6,970 nt of DNA from an uncultured Coriobacteriaceae bacterium (GCA_902796975.1 CADBRF010000272.1:1-6970), one strand, 5' to 3'. Counted from the stretch's first letter, positions 1-6,388 are shown. The notes: generated by a model not told the origin, from the letters alone. A program made the numbers and translations.

Positions 1-994
1 CAGTGAGGATATAGGCGCCCTTTTCCTTTGCCATGGTCAGGCATGCACCCATGCCCGCATTGGAGTAGTTGTACCAATCCGAATAATCGGCAACGCTGGC
101 CTCGTCGGTGGTGATGCCGAGGTCCTCGGGCCAGAGCGTGACTTCCTTGTTATGCGTGCCGGATTTATCGCCACGGGAGACGAACTGATATTTTCCATCT
201 GCGATTGCCTTGAAGGCATCCTTGGCAGAAGCTGCCTTAGCAACGCCAGCAGGATCGTCGGTGGGGCCAACGATGACAAAGTAGTTATGCATGAAGGTCA
301 GACGCGGGGAGTCGAAGCCCTCGAGCGTGTCGGCATATCCGTCGTCAACAAAGGCTTCTTCCTGCTTCTTGGAGTGGACGAAGATGAGGTCTGCGTTGCC
401 AGCCTTGGCGTTGGCGATTGCCTTGCCAGTACCCGCGGAGTAAACCTCGACGTCATAGCCGTATTCCTTCTCGAAGACAGGCAGAATTGAATCGAGCAGG
501 CCAGAGTCGTTCACAGAGGTCGTCGTGGACAGGCGGATGATCTTCGTGTCATCGGTTGCCTGAGGAATGGTGGCTGAAGACGAAGGAGCATTGTCATTCC
601 AGGTGAAGAGCGCCTCGCCGAAGGTGTCCTTGCCATATTCGGTGACAAGCTTCTTGCCCTCATCGGAGAGCATCCAGTTAATCAGAGCATCTGCGCCAGT
701 CGTGTTGATCTTGACGTCAGAAATAATCTTGCCATCAGCGTCGGTGAAGGGAGCCTCGGGATTGACGCCAATAAGTGTGTAGTTGTTGATAAGGCTGTCG
801 TCCTCTTCGTAGAGAATCTTCAGAGCGGGCTGCGTGGCAGAGGCGGATGCTGAGGCAGATGCCGAGCTCGCAGTGCTTGCAGACGTGCTCGCAGATGTAC
901 CTCCGCATGCGGTCAAAGCGAACGCGCAGACCGCGGCGACGCACAAGGCGAGTATTGATAGAAACGGCTTTTTAGATGTTTTCAATCTCTCCAT
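1..994 (-). CDS. TupA-like tungstate-binding lipoprotein with permuted or duplicated C-terminal segment (3' end outside window)
   Basis: This is probably the surface lipoprotein that captures tungstate (possibly molybdate) for an ABC importer. There are 331 codons from the ATG at 994, after AGGGGG at 1001-1006, open to the window edge. A basic and hydrophobic signal peptide ends in lipobox LTAC (Cys30), followed by a Ser/Ala/Thr linker (33-54). Residues 155-331 follow the TupA order: TTTS (157-160) with SGLL, the GTGKA stretch (188-192), ADLIFVHS, NYFVIVGP (237-244), VSRGDKSGTH (272-281, Arg274 being the likely oxyanion arginine), then GMGA and GAYILT. Residues 57-130, before all this, read LKILYEEDDSLINNY, VNP, INWMLSDEGKKL and YGKDTFGEALF. 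In ordinary TupA these come at the C-terminus. The gene is therefore either a circular permutant or carries an extra C-terminal copy; the missing 3' end decides. Signal peptide and binding motifs are intact, so it looks functional. The tungstate assignment over other oxyanions is by family resemblance. Confidence 0.88.
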   Translation of the reverse strand, partial: MERLKTSKKPFLSILALCVAAVCAFALTACGGTSASTSASTASSASASASASATQPALKILYEEDDSLINNYTLIGVNPEAPFTDADGKIISDVKINTTGADALINWMLSDEGKKLVTEYGKDTFGEALFTWNDNAPSSSATIPQATDDTKIIRLSTTTSVNDSGLLDSILPVFEKEYGYDVEVYSAGTGKAIANAKAGNADLIFVHSKKQEEAFVDDGYADTLEGFDSPRLTFMHNYFVIVGPTDDPAGVAKAASAKDAFKAIADGKYQFVSRGDKSGTHNKEVTLWPEDLGITTDEASVADYSDWYNYSNAGMGACLTMAKEKGAYILT

Positions 995-1029
995 TGCAAT
1001 CCCCCTACTTTTACCGATTTGCGAAAACG

Positions 1030-1063
1030 CGAGTCTCTCCACTCGTTTGGCAGCGCCACTGCC
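1030..1063 (-). promoter_or_regulatory. Two small stem-loops in the predicted tupA-like 5' leader
   Basis: CGAGT/ACTCG (1030-1034 and 1041-1045, six-base loop) and GGCAG/CTGCC (1049-1053 and 1059-1063, five-base loop) lie back to back within the predicted leader. Both stems are only 5 bp, so they may be chance. I could not match them to a known riboswitch class, including the Moco/Tuco element that would fit the metal context. Confidence 0.2.
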
Positions 1064-1093
1064 CATTATGGCGACGCCAATTTATAGTTATTA

Positions 1094-1121
1094 ATTATAT
1101 GTCATGCAATGGCACTTGCAA
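1094..1121 (-). promoter_or_regulatory. Predicted sigma-70-type promoter of the tupA-like gene
   Basis: On the minus strand a -35 TTGCAA (1116-1121) is separated by 16 nt from a perfect -10 TATAAT (1094-1099). Transcription would begin near 1087 and give a leader of about 93 nt before the ATG at 994. The sequence further upstream (about 1141-1229) is strongly AT-rich, which could act as an UP-like element. This suggests the transporter gene has its own promoter and is not only read through from the LysR gene. Confidence 0.6.
1105..1120. promoter_or_regulatory. Dyad overlapping the -35 of the tupA-like promoter (candidate operator)
   Basis: TGCAA (1105-1109), six bases, then TTGCA (1116-1120) form a perfect inverted repeat in the spacer and -35 of the predicted promoter, a position typical of repressor operators. 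It does not look like the classical E. coli ModE operator. The nearby LysR-type protein or an unlinked metal-oxyanion regulator could bind it; which one is unknown. Confidence 0.35.
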
Positions 1122-1229
1122 CATGCCCTCAACGACATGCAGGATATAGAGGTGTTATTATTAAGCCGCTTTAGGGAATTTTTTTCATTATAGATAAATT
1201 GCATATAACATAGGTTTTTATCAAATGTA

Positions 1230-2132
1230 TCAATTAATGTGAGAGAGAACAAAATCCCGAAGCGCAAGCCCTAGTTCGGAAAGGTGTTTCTGGCGCTTGA
1301 AGCAGACCATCAGGTCAACGCCAAAGGAATCGTTTGCAAGCGGGAACAGTGCAATATTCGGATCATTCCTGTATGAGCCCGCGCTTCCGTCCGCAACAAA
1401 ACCGATTGCAAGGCCCTGCGCAATTGCCTGCCTGTGCATATCCAGCTCATTCGTGAAAACCCGCACGCGAGGGCGGAACCCCTGCTTCACACACAGCGCG
1501 TATGCCGGCTCGAAATGATCCTTCCCGTATTGGATGAAAGCGAAATCTTCTGCCTTGATGTCTTCAAGCGACACAGCAAAGCAGGGGTCCTCCTCTTTCG
1601 CCGCGCTGAGTCTTTCCATAAGCGGATGGCCCTTGCCCACTGCCAGCAAATACGGATCCCGGTAGAATTCAAACCCCTCGAACTTGTTGAACTGCGCGCC
1701 AGCGGGATAGATGAGCATATCGTATTGGTTGATATCGATATTGCTCTTTGCCTCAATACCGCATTGGAGCCGAAACCGCACTTCAGGACACTGGCGCGCG
1801 AAATCCGCCAGCAGTGAAAGGGCTTTGGAATTGGTGCCCGCAATCCCCACGGACAGGCGTTCAACATGGTTTTGGGCAAACTCGCGAACATCGAACACCG
1901 CATCGTCAAGCTGGCGAAGGAGCACAATCGAGCCAGCAAGGAAACGCTTGCCCTCGGCATTGAGCTTGATGTGCCTGCCGTTTCGGTTGAAGAGCTGACA
2001 TCCCAGCTCAGACTCCAGCTTGGAGACAGATTTGGAGAGGGAGGGTTGAGAAATGCCGAGCTCCGCAGCCGCACGCGACATGTTCTCGCTCTGTGCAACG
2101 GCAACGAAGTATCGAATCTGCGTTATCTCCAT
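1230..2132 (-). CDS. LysR-family transcriptional regulator
   Basis: This is a DNA-binding regulator of 300 residues, the usual LysR length. The N-terminal winged helix-turn-helix covers about residues 3-62, with the recognition region AAAELGISQPSLSKSVSKLE (21-40) and the typical LFNRNGR wing (47-53). A periplasmic-binding-type effector domain follows from about residue 90 to the end. The effector cannot be read from the sequence. I start at the ATG at 2132 because GGAG lies 6 nt upstream and the protein then begins MEITQIRYFVAV, as is usual in the family; an in-frame TTG at 2144 lacks a ribosome site. Unlike many LysR genes it is not divergent from an obvious target: alkD lies upstream and the tupA-like gene downstream, both on the same strand. 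Its target could be the tupA-like promoter 110 bp past its stop, itself, or something unlinked. Confidence 0.93.
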   Translation of the reverse strand: MEITQIRYFVAVAQSENMSRAAAELGISQPSLSKSVSKLESELGCQLFNRNGRHIKLNAEGKRFLAGSIVLLRQLDDAVFDVREFAQNHVERLSVGIAGTNSKALSLLADFARQCPEVRFRLQCGIEAKSNIDINQYDMLIYPAGAQFNKFEGFEFYRDPYLLAVGKGHPLMERLSAAKEEDPCFAVSLEDIKAEDFAFIQYGKDHFEPAYALCVKQGFRPRVRVFTNELDMHRQAIAQGLAIGFVADGSAGSYRNDPNIALFPLANDSFGVDLMVCFKRQKHLSELGLALRDFVLSHIN

Positions 2133-2225
2133 GCATGTCTCCAAGGCCCGAGAGGGGCGGGGTTCATATCACCACTCGATTCTATTCTAGGCGTATATCG
2201 CCAGTTAAACCTCATAATCTCAGCG

Positions 2226-2260
2226 AAAAAACCGAGCTCTAGAGATATTTACTCGCCTCG
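2226..2260 (-). terminator. Weak candidate terminator after the alkD-like gene
   Basis: On the minus strand CGAG (from 2257-2260) can pair with CTCG (from 2233-2236), enclosing a shorter GAG/CTC pairing, and six T (from 2226-2231) follow directly. The stem is poor and overlaps the last alkD codons and the stop, so termination may be partial and could let transcription continue into the LysR gene. The rest of the gap (to 2133) contains a TAGAAT that could be a -10 for lysR and a GGCG/CGCC mini-dyad, neither convincing. Confidence 0.3.
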
Positions 2261-2901
2261 TGCACTGAGAGTGGCATAAGGCCGCGCTTGTTGCGCACAA
2301 GGAATTCCTGAACCCAGAGAGGGTCGGTCTTGGAGTATTCCCGCAATGCCCAGCCAATAGCCTTGTTAATGAAGAACTCAGCGCTTCTCAGATTTGGCGC
2401 AACCGTGTCTCCAAGCAGCGTGGAATCGGTTCGATCCTTCCTACCCAGCTGGTGAAGTATTGCCACCCTCCGTACCCACATATCCCCATCTGTTGCCCAC
2501 TCCCTCATAAGGGAGGCAACGCGTGCATCTCTCTCGCCGATAGACCCCACGACCTTGGCGAGCGCGTCAATGGTGTCCCACCATTGTTTCGTGCGGATAA
2601 AGTCCTCCAGCACGGGGATGTCCTCAAAGACGAGAGACTTCTTCAGAGCGGTGAGATAATCCACGACGAAGTACTGGAATTCACGACGGTCATCCGCCCA
2701 GCACGCTTGGAGAAATGCCCAGTCTACTGTCTTCGTGACACGCTCTTCCTTCAGAAGCGCTTTGTAGACGGCTCTCCGCTGCGGGGTCTGAATGCCGAAG
2801 AAGGGGAACCTATCACGCATGTAGGCTTCCATCTGGGCAGCACGGTCGTCGTCTGCAAGCTGGATGAAATCATGTTCAAGCTGGACAAAACGCGAGTTCA
2901 T
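2239..2901 (-). CDS. AlkD-family DNA alkylation repair protein (HEAT-repeat glycosylase)
   Basis: This is a predicted DNA glycosylase that removes positively charged alkylated bases such as 7-methylguanine or 3-methyladenine, acting on the nucleoid. At 220 residues it is a normal family length. The N-terminal FFGIQTPQRRAV (34-45), the WWDTIDALA motif (107-115), the RRVAILHQL motif (144-152) and the NKAIGWALREYSK motif (179-191) are all present. By comparison with Bacillus cereus AlkD, Trp108, Asp112, Arg144 or Arg145 and Trp184 are the likely base-stacking and catalytic residues. The C-terminus MPLSVHEASKYL is typical. The ATG at 2901 has GGAGG three bases upstream, a short spacing. It begins 18 nt after the stop of the membrane-protein gene, so the two are probably cotranscribed, although no functional link is obvious. 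Assignment to AlkD rather than AlkC is by the WWDTID motif. Confidence 0.94.
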   Translation of the reverse strand: MNSRFVQLEHDFIQLADDDRAAQMEAYMRDRFPFFGIQTPQRRAVYKALLKEERVTKTVDWAFLQACWADDRREFQYFVVDYLTALKKSLVFEDIPVLEDFIRTKQWWDTIDALAKVVGSIGERDARVASLMREWATDGDMWVRRVAILHQLGRKDRTDSTLLGDTVAPNLRSAEFFINKAIGWALREYSKTDPLWVQEFLVRNKRGLMPLSVHEASKYL

Positions 2902-2919
2902 AAGCCTCCATTCCGTCCG

Positions 2920-3471
2920 TCAGACAAGGCTCGACAAGACGAGGAAGAGGCCAACCGCCACTGCCACACACACGCAGACAACGCGCAGAGGAGCGCGTGC
3001 TCTCTTTGACATGTCAAGATCTCTGGTAAGCGATTTCATGCCTATGTAGATATGCGCAGCGAGAGCTATAAGCAGGGCAACTGTCGCAAGGAGCAAGATG
3101 ATGCTTCCACCAGCCCCAGAAGCCCCTCCTGCGGCCAGATGCACACCGACAAGCGCGAGGAGCACGCCACCACTCGCCCACTTGAGAGCCAGATGCTTCT
3201 TTTTCTTCTCGCTGGGTGGGCGCACTTGGTCGGAAAGCATATAGCGGCTTGTGGCTATGCAAAGCGCAACGTGACCCACGACCGCGGCAACGCCAAACCA
3301 CGCGAGAAACGCAAGCGCATCGGACATGCCAAACTGCTCATGTGCAATGCCCAGCGTGGCATGGAGGAAGAAGAAAAAGGAAAGGACTGCCGCGATGATG
3401 GCATTGACCTTTCGCACGCGAGAATCCAAAGACAACTTCCCCTGCTTTTGGCTGCCCTGTTTTGATGCCAC
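2920..3471 (-). CDS. Five-helix membrane protein, possible b-type cytochrome (SdhC/FrdC-like)
   Basis: I do not recognise a named family with certainty. The protein has 183 residues, starting at GTG (3471) with AAGGAGG four bases upstream. An overlapping ATG at 3473 is in another frame. Hydrophobic segments lie at about 22-43, 52-73, 95-114, 122-145 and 162-182. A charged PPSEKKKK loop (85-92) separates the second and third. His37, His67, His111 and His140 each sit inside one of the first four helices. Local patterns such as HVALCIATSRYML and AHIYIGMKSLTRDL resemble the membrane anchors of succinate dehydrogenase and fumarate reductase, in which intramembrane histidines hold heme b. This suggests a heme-binding quinone-interacting membrane protein, but no catalytic partner is in the same operon. 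It leads a two-gene unit with the alkD-like gene and is divergent from the HdrD-like gene. Confidence 0.78.
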   Translation of the reverse strand: MASKQGSQKQGKLSLDSRVRKVNAIIAAVLSFFFFLHATLGIAHEQFGMSDALAFLAWFGVAAVVGHVALCIATSRYMLSDQVRPPSEKKKKHLALKWASGGVLLALVGVHLAAGGASGAGGSIILLLATVALLIALAAHIYIGMKSLTRDLDMSKRARAPLRVVCVCVAVAVGLFLVLSSLV

Positions 3472-3623
3472 ATATCCTCCTTTCTCGCTCTTGCCCTTCA
3501 GAATACCGCGAACCTCCCCTCTCTACCCTGCAAACTGCTGACCAGAGAGAAAAATTCAGTTGCCCGCAGGCGCATGCCGCGGATGAGAGGGCCCTGCCGC
3601 CTGTTCGCTCAGACAAGAATCGA

Positions 3624-3655
3624 TATACTTGAGGTGCAGTTTCATACGATTGCAC
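3624..3655 (+). promoter_or_regulatory. Predicted promoter start region and dyad for the HdrD-like gene
   Basis: A -10-like TATACT lies at 3624-3629, 66 nt before the start codon. No good -35 is visible: the hexamer at 17 nt spacing is CTGTTC (3601-3606), so the promoter may need an activator. GTGCA (3634-3638) and TGCAC (3651-3655) form a perfect inverted repeat with a 12-nt spacer, directly at the predicted transcription start. It could be an operator or a 5'-end RNA hairpin. Confidence 0.35.
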
Positions 3656-3656
3656 A

Positions 3657-3681
3657 GGGCGGGCGATTTACCCGCCCTTTT
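3657..3681 (+). terminator. Intrinsic-terminator-like hairpin in the leader of the HdrD-like gene (candidate attenuator)
   Basis: GGGCGGG (3657-3663), a seven-base loop and CCCGCCC (3671-3677) make a perfect all-GC 7-bp stem, followed at once by TTTT (3678-3681) and then the ribosome site AAGGGA (3684-3689). No plus-strand gene lies upstream that it could terminate. It therefore sits inside the leader of the downstream gene and may control read-through or ribosome access. Confidence 0.55.
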
Positions 3682-3694
3682 CGAAGGGAATGTT

Positions 3695-4894
3695 ATGGAA
3701 TCGCTTACCGGCACCGATACCTATTGGAAGCTTCTCGGGCAATGTGCGGAATGCGGAAAATGCACTCAGACCTGCCCGTCGCTCAAGAACTCCGGCATGT
3801 CCATGGGGCAAATTGCTGAAGGCCTCATCGCGGCAGACGCCGCCAGCTCCAACCCCCAGGAACTCGTGCAGAACATCATCGGCAACGCCCCACTCTATCA
3901 GGCGGTGCGTGGCTGTTTCTTGTGCACGTCCTGCCAAGCTGTCTGCTTTGCGGATAACGACATCTCCGAGCTCATCTACGCTGCACGCAAGGACTTCCAG
4001 GAGCTTGGCCTCATTCCCCGCGACGCATGGTCGAGCGTGCAAGTTGACCAGGAATGGGACATCTTCACCGCATATCGCGCCATCTATGGTATCGGCTACC
4101 CAGACCTCACCCGCCATATCGTCAACGAATACCACGAGGCTGAAAGCGATTGTGAAGTCGCCTTCTTCCCAGGATGCTCGCTTGCAGCATATGGGCCAGA
4201 ACTCACACGCGAGGTCTTCGCCACCATCGAGCAAATAGGTGGAAAGACAACCCTCATTGACGAGTGCTGCGGTTCGCCACTCAGGAGCGCTGGCTTCTTC
4301 GACCGCGCTATCGCCCTCAATGACCGCATTGTGGACGAAATCGCGGCAAGCGGTGCAAAGACCGTCGTCTTCGCCTGCCCAGGCTGCCGGAACTCTGTCA
4401 AGGCTGCCCTGGCTGCTCGCGGCCTGGATGTTGAGGCTGTCAACCTCGCATCCTACCTGGCTGATCACGGTTTCAAACCCTCCAAGCGGGTTGACCCAGG
4501 CTCAATCAGCCTCGCGCGCTCCTGCCAAGACCATGATGGCACCTACCTGGATGGCATCCGCAAGCTCTTTGGCCTCACGGGCAGCGACCCGACCGTCTTC
4601 ACCGGGTGTTGCGGCGCAGGCGGCGCGGTGAGCGCCTTCGACCCGAACAAGCAGTCCTCGCAGGTCCACCGCAAGCTCGACCAGGTGGCAGAGGGCCAGA
4701 CCCTCGTATCCGCCTGCCCCACCTGCACTTACACCTACGCATTTGACCTTATGTCTGCACCGAGACCAATCGAGAACAAGAACTATCTGGAGCTCCTCTT
4801 CGAGAACCAATTCGATTGGAACACCGTCTTCTACCAGCTCGGTGCCATGTGGTCTGGAGAGTATGGGCCCTGGCTGGCACAGGTCTTCGCCTGA
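3695..4894 (+). CDS. HdrD/GlpC-like iron-sulfur protein with two CCG domains
   Basis: This is a predicted soluble electron-transfer protein of the heterodisulfide-reductase-related group, with 399 residues. The N-terminal ferredoxin-like part has two [4Fe-4S] motifs: Cys17-20-23-27 followed by Pro, and Cys74-77-80-84, where the usual Pro after the last Cys is Phe. Two CCG domains follow. The first has Cys161, Cys191-Cys192-Gly and Cys228-Cys231; the second has Cys277, Cys305-Cys306-Gly and Cys341-Cys344. All cysteines are present, so each may bind the noncubane or zinc-type centre seen in HdrB/HdrD, LutA, GlpC and TfrB. The ATG at 3695 is preferred because AAGGGA lies five bases upstream; an in-frame TTG at 3629 would put the leader hairpin inside the gene. 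No HdrA or FAD domain is fused or adjacent on the same strand. The substrate is unknown: heterodisulfide, lactate/glycerol-type or fumarate-linked chemistry are all possible. Confidence 0.9.
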   Translation: MESLTGTDTYWKLLGQCAECGKCTQTCPSLKNSGMSMGQIAEGLIAADAASSNPQELVQNIIGNAPLYQAVRGCFLCTSCQAVCFADNDISELIYAARKDFQELGLIPRDAWSSVQVDQEWDIFTAYRAIYGIGYPDLTRHIVNEYHEAESDCEVAFFPGCSLAAYGPELTREVFATIEQIGGKTTLIDECCGSPLRSAGFFDRAIALNDRIVDEIAASGAKTVVFACPGCRNSVKAALAARGLDVEAVNLASYLADHGFKPSKRVDPGSISLARSCQDHDGTYLDGIRKLFGLTGSDPTVFTGCCGAGGAVSAFDPNKQSSQVHRKLDQVAEGQTLVSACPTCTYTYAFDLMSAPRPIENKNYLELLFENQFDWNTVFYQLGAMWSGEYGPWLAQVFA

Positions 4895-4957
4895 TTGAAG
4901 CGCCAGGCCATACTACCGAAGCGCATAGGATTCCAACCACAACATTGCCGGAATGGA

Positions 4958-4995
4958 AAACGGGCGAAAGCGACTATTGTCGTTTTCGCCCGTTT
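4958..4995. terminator. Bidirectional intrinsic terminator between convergent genes
   Basis: The left arm (4958-4973) and right arm (4980-4995) pair over 16 bp with one G-T wobble (4970-4983) around the loop CTATTG. The core is ACGGGCGAAA / TTTTCGCCCGT. The right flank on the plus strand continues TTCGTTTG-like, and the minus strand ends in TTTTCC, so it can serve both the HdrD-like gene (stop at 4894) and the FAD gene (stop at 5045). Confidence 0.85.
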
Positions 4996-5044
4996 CGTTT
5001 GTTGGCCCGGGATGTGGTGCTGCGCTATAAACGCTACCTGCCTG

Positions 5045-6295
5045 CTAGCAGATGCCGTCCTTAATCTTGTTGAGCAGCTGCTCGGCCTCGTCAAAGGCGG
5101 GGCTTCCCGGTGTGCAGGCATCTGAATAGACGTTGAAGCCGAGCATGCGCTCTGCTGCCTCCCCTTCCGGCTGCCCAAAGACACGGGCGATGAGGCCACA
5201 GGGGCGATCCTCCAGCTCAACGCGGCGGCTGGGGCATTCGCCAATAGAACCTGCGGAAATCATGCCAAAGTCCTGGACCGTGATGCTGTTGCTCCTGAGC
5301 TGACCAGTATAGGCAACGTCTTCGGCGGGTTTGTCACCGTTTAGTTCTGCAGCAATAGCAGCTCCTGCGCAGGCACCTTGCAGGCAGGCCTCCTTCCACA
5401 GGCCCGAGACGTGGCGATCGCCCGTGACGGGATCCACAGTCTCTGCCACATCTCCCGCAGCATAGACATCTGGATTGCTCGCGCGCATGTATGCGTCAAC
5501 GAGAACGCCCCGGTCGAGCTCGAGCGCGCCCTCCTCAACAAACTGGAGGTTGGGAACCATGCCATGAGCGACGACCACTGCATCAAAGGTGCAAGTTTCG
5601 CCCGTAGTAAAGGTCACATCCACGGGGCGAATCGAACCGGTCTCTTCGGGCGACGGGGCAGCGGCTGTCACTTTCTGGGCAAGTCTCAGCTCTACACCAT
5701 GGCTTGCAAGCGCCTGCTCATAGCGTTCGACAATCTCCGGAACAGCTGTTCCACGGAGGATATGAGGGCTTCTACCCAGCAGCGTCACGGCAACGCCGCG
5801 CTGCAGACAGGCTTCAACCGTCTTGAGGGCAACCATAGACGTTCCGCTCACGAGCACGCGCCTGCACGCCTCATCCGCAAGGGTCTCGGCGAGCTTCTGA
5901 GCATCATCCATGGTGCGAAGGACGAGCGGCTGGAAGCCACCCACTTGCGCCACGCCCTCAAGCGAGGGTGTGCCGCCCGTCGCAATGAGGCACTTGTCGT
6001 AGGGGAATTCGCCCTCGTCGGTGATGATGAGATGGTTGGCGACGTCGAGCTTTTTCACCGGGCAGTTCTTCTTAACGTCCAGGTTGAGCATGCTCAGCGT
6101 GGGTTCATCCCACGGAAAGCACTGCTCGCGTGAGACGAGCCCTGCCGCGTAATAGGATGTCTCGACGGGGCTATAGGGCAGCTCGCCCGTGTTGGAGAAG
6201 ACCTGAATCACACCGGCAAAGCCTGACCTTCTCAGGGCAATTGCCGCATTCACGGAAGCCGTGCCATAGCCAATAATCGCAACTGTGCTGTTCAC
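5045..6295 (-). CDS. FAD-dependent pyridine nucleotide-disulfide oxidoreductase family protein
   Basis: This is a predicted cytoplasmic flavoprotein that moves electrons between NAD(P)H and an unknown acceptor. It has 416 residues. The FAD-binding Rossmann start is IIGYGTASVNAAIALRRSG (7-25), with TGGTP (106-110) and the second FAD motif DVYAAGDVAE (276-285). The NAD(P) half begins near 147, with SGTSMVALKTVEACLQRG (150-167), where GTSMVA replaces the classic GxGxxG. PYSPVETSYY (40-49) stands where related ferredoxin and NADH oxidoreductases have PYxRP. No CxxC redox disulfide is present; Cys59 is an isolated cysteine in the first domain. I prefer the GTG at 6295, about eight bases after GAGGTGG; a GTG at 6307 would add MEFL. 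It converges on the HdrD-like gene and lies 183 bp downstream of the ferric-reductase-like gene. The real electron partner is unknown. Confidence 0.9.
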   Translation of the reverse strand: MNSTVAIIGYGTASVNAAIALRRSGFAGVIQVFSNTGELPYSPVETSYYAAGLVSREQCFPWDEPTLSMLNLDVKKNCPVKKLDVANHLIITDEGEFPYDKCLIATGGTPSLEGVAQVGGFQPLVLRTMDDAQKLAETLADEACRRVLVSGTSMVALKTVEACLQRGVAVTLLGRSPHILRGTAVPEIVERYEQALASHGVELRLAQKVTAAAPSPEETGSIRPVDVTFTTGETCTFDAVVVAHGMVPNLQFVEEGALELDRGVLVDAYMRASNPDVYAAGDVAETVDPVTGDRHVSGLWKEACLQGACAGAAIAAELNGDKPAEDVAYTGQLRSNSITVQDFGMISAGSIGECPSRRVELEDRPCGLIARVFGQPEGEAAERMLGFNVYSDACTPGSPAFDEAEQLLNKIKDGIC

Positions 6296-6345
6296 GAGAA
6301 ATTCCACCTCTCACCTGACGAGGTCACTATCTATTCACTTGTTCT

Positions 6346-6388
6346 AGTATACCCGTCAACAAAGACGCGGGCGGCGAGCGATGACGGG
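6346..6388 (-). promoter_or_regulatory. Candidate promoter and long-spaced dyad upstream of the FAD oxidoreductase gene
   Basis: CCCGTCA (6352-6358) and TGACGGG (6382-6388) form a perfect 7-bp inverted repeat with 23 nt between them, 30 nt centre to centre, close to three helical turns. On the minus strand a -10-like TATACT (6346-6351) abuts the nearer arm. No -35 stands at the usual spacing, which would fit a promoter driven by a protein bound at the dyad. The remainder of this gap (to 6478) is GC-rich with a small GTCGC/GCGAC pairing and shows no clear terminator. Confidence 0.35.

Noticed and set aside
841..900. Repetitive Ser/Ala codon stretch as a possible DNA repeat or phase-variable tract
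   Set aside because: The codons vary (TCT, TCA, TCC, AGC with GCC, GCA, GCG), so it is a low-complexity lipoprotein linker and not a nucleotide-level repeat.
1001..1093. Possible Moco/Tuco-type riboswitch in the tupA-like leader
   Set aside because: The metal context is attractive, but only two 5-bp stems are visible and I cannot match the conserved elements of that riboswitch.
1487..2104. 205-codon frame overlapping the LysR gene in another minus-strand frame
   Set aside because: Ser/Arg-rich low-complexity translation; the LysR frame has the intact helix-turn-helix and full length.
2452..3009. 185-codon plus-strand frame across the alkD-like and membrane-protein genes
   Set aside because: It runs antisense to two well-supported genes and across their junction, with no recognisable domain.
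3006..3017. Perfect 12-bp palindrome TTGACATGTCAA
   Set aside because: It lies within codons of the membrane-protein gene, far from any start, and a palindrome this short can arise by chance.
3668..4468. Long open frame (266 codons) on the minus strand inside the HdrD-like gene
   Set aside because: The protein has no recognisable domain, whereas the plus-strand protein has all its Fe-S and CCG cysteines; this is an antisense shadow.
5378..6133. 251-codon plus-strand open frame opposite the FAD oxidoreductase gene
   Set aside because: It is antisense to a protein with clear FAD and NAD motifs, has no family-like sequence and no convincing ribosome site.
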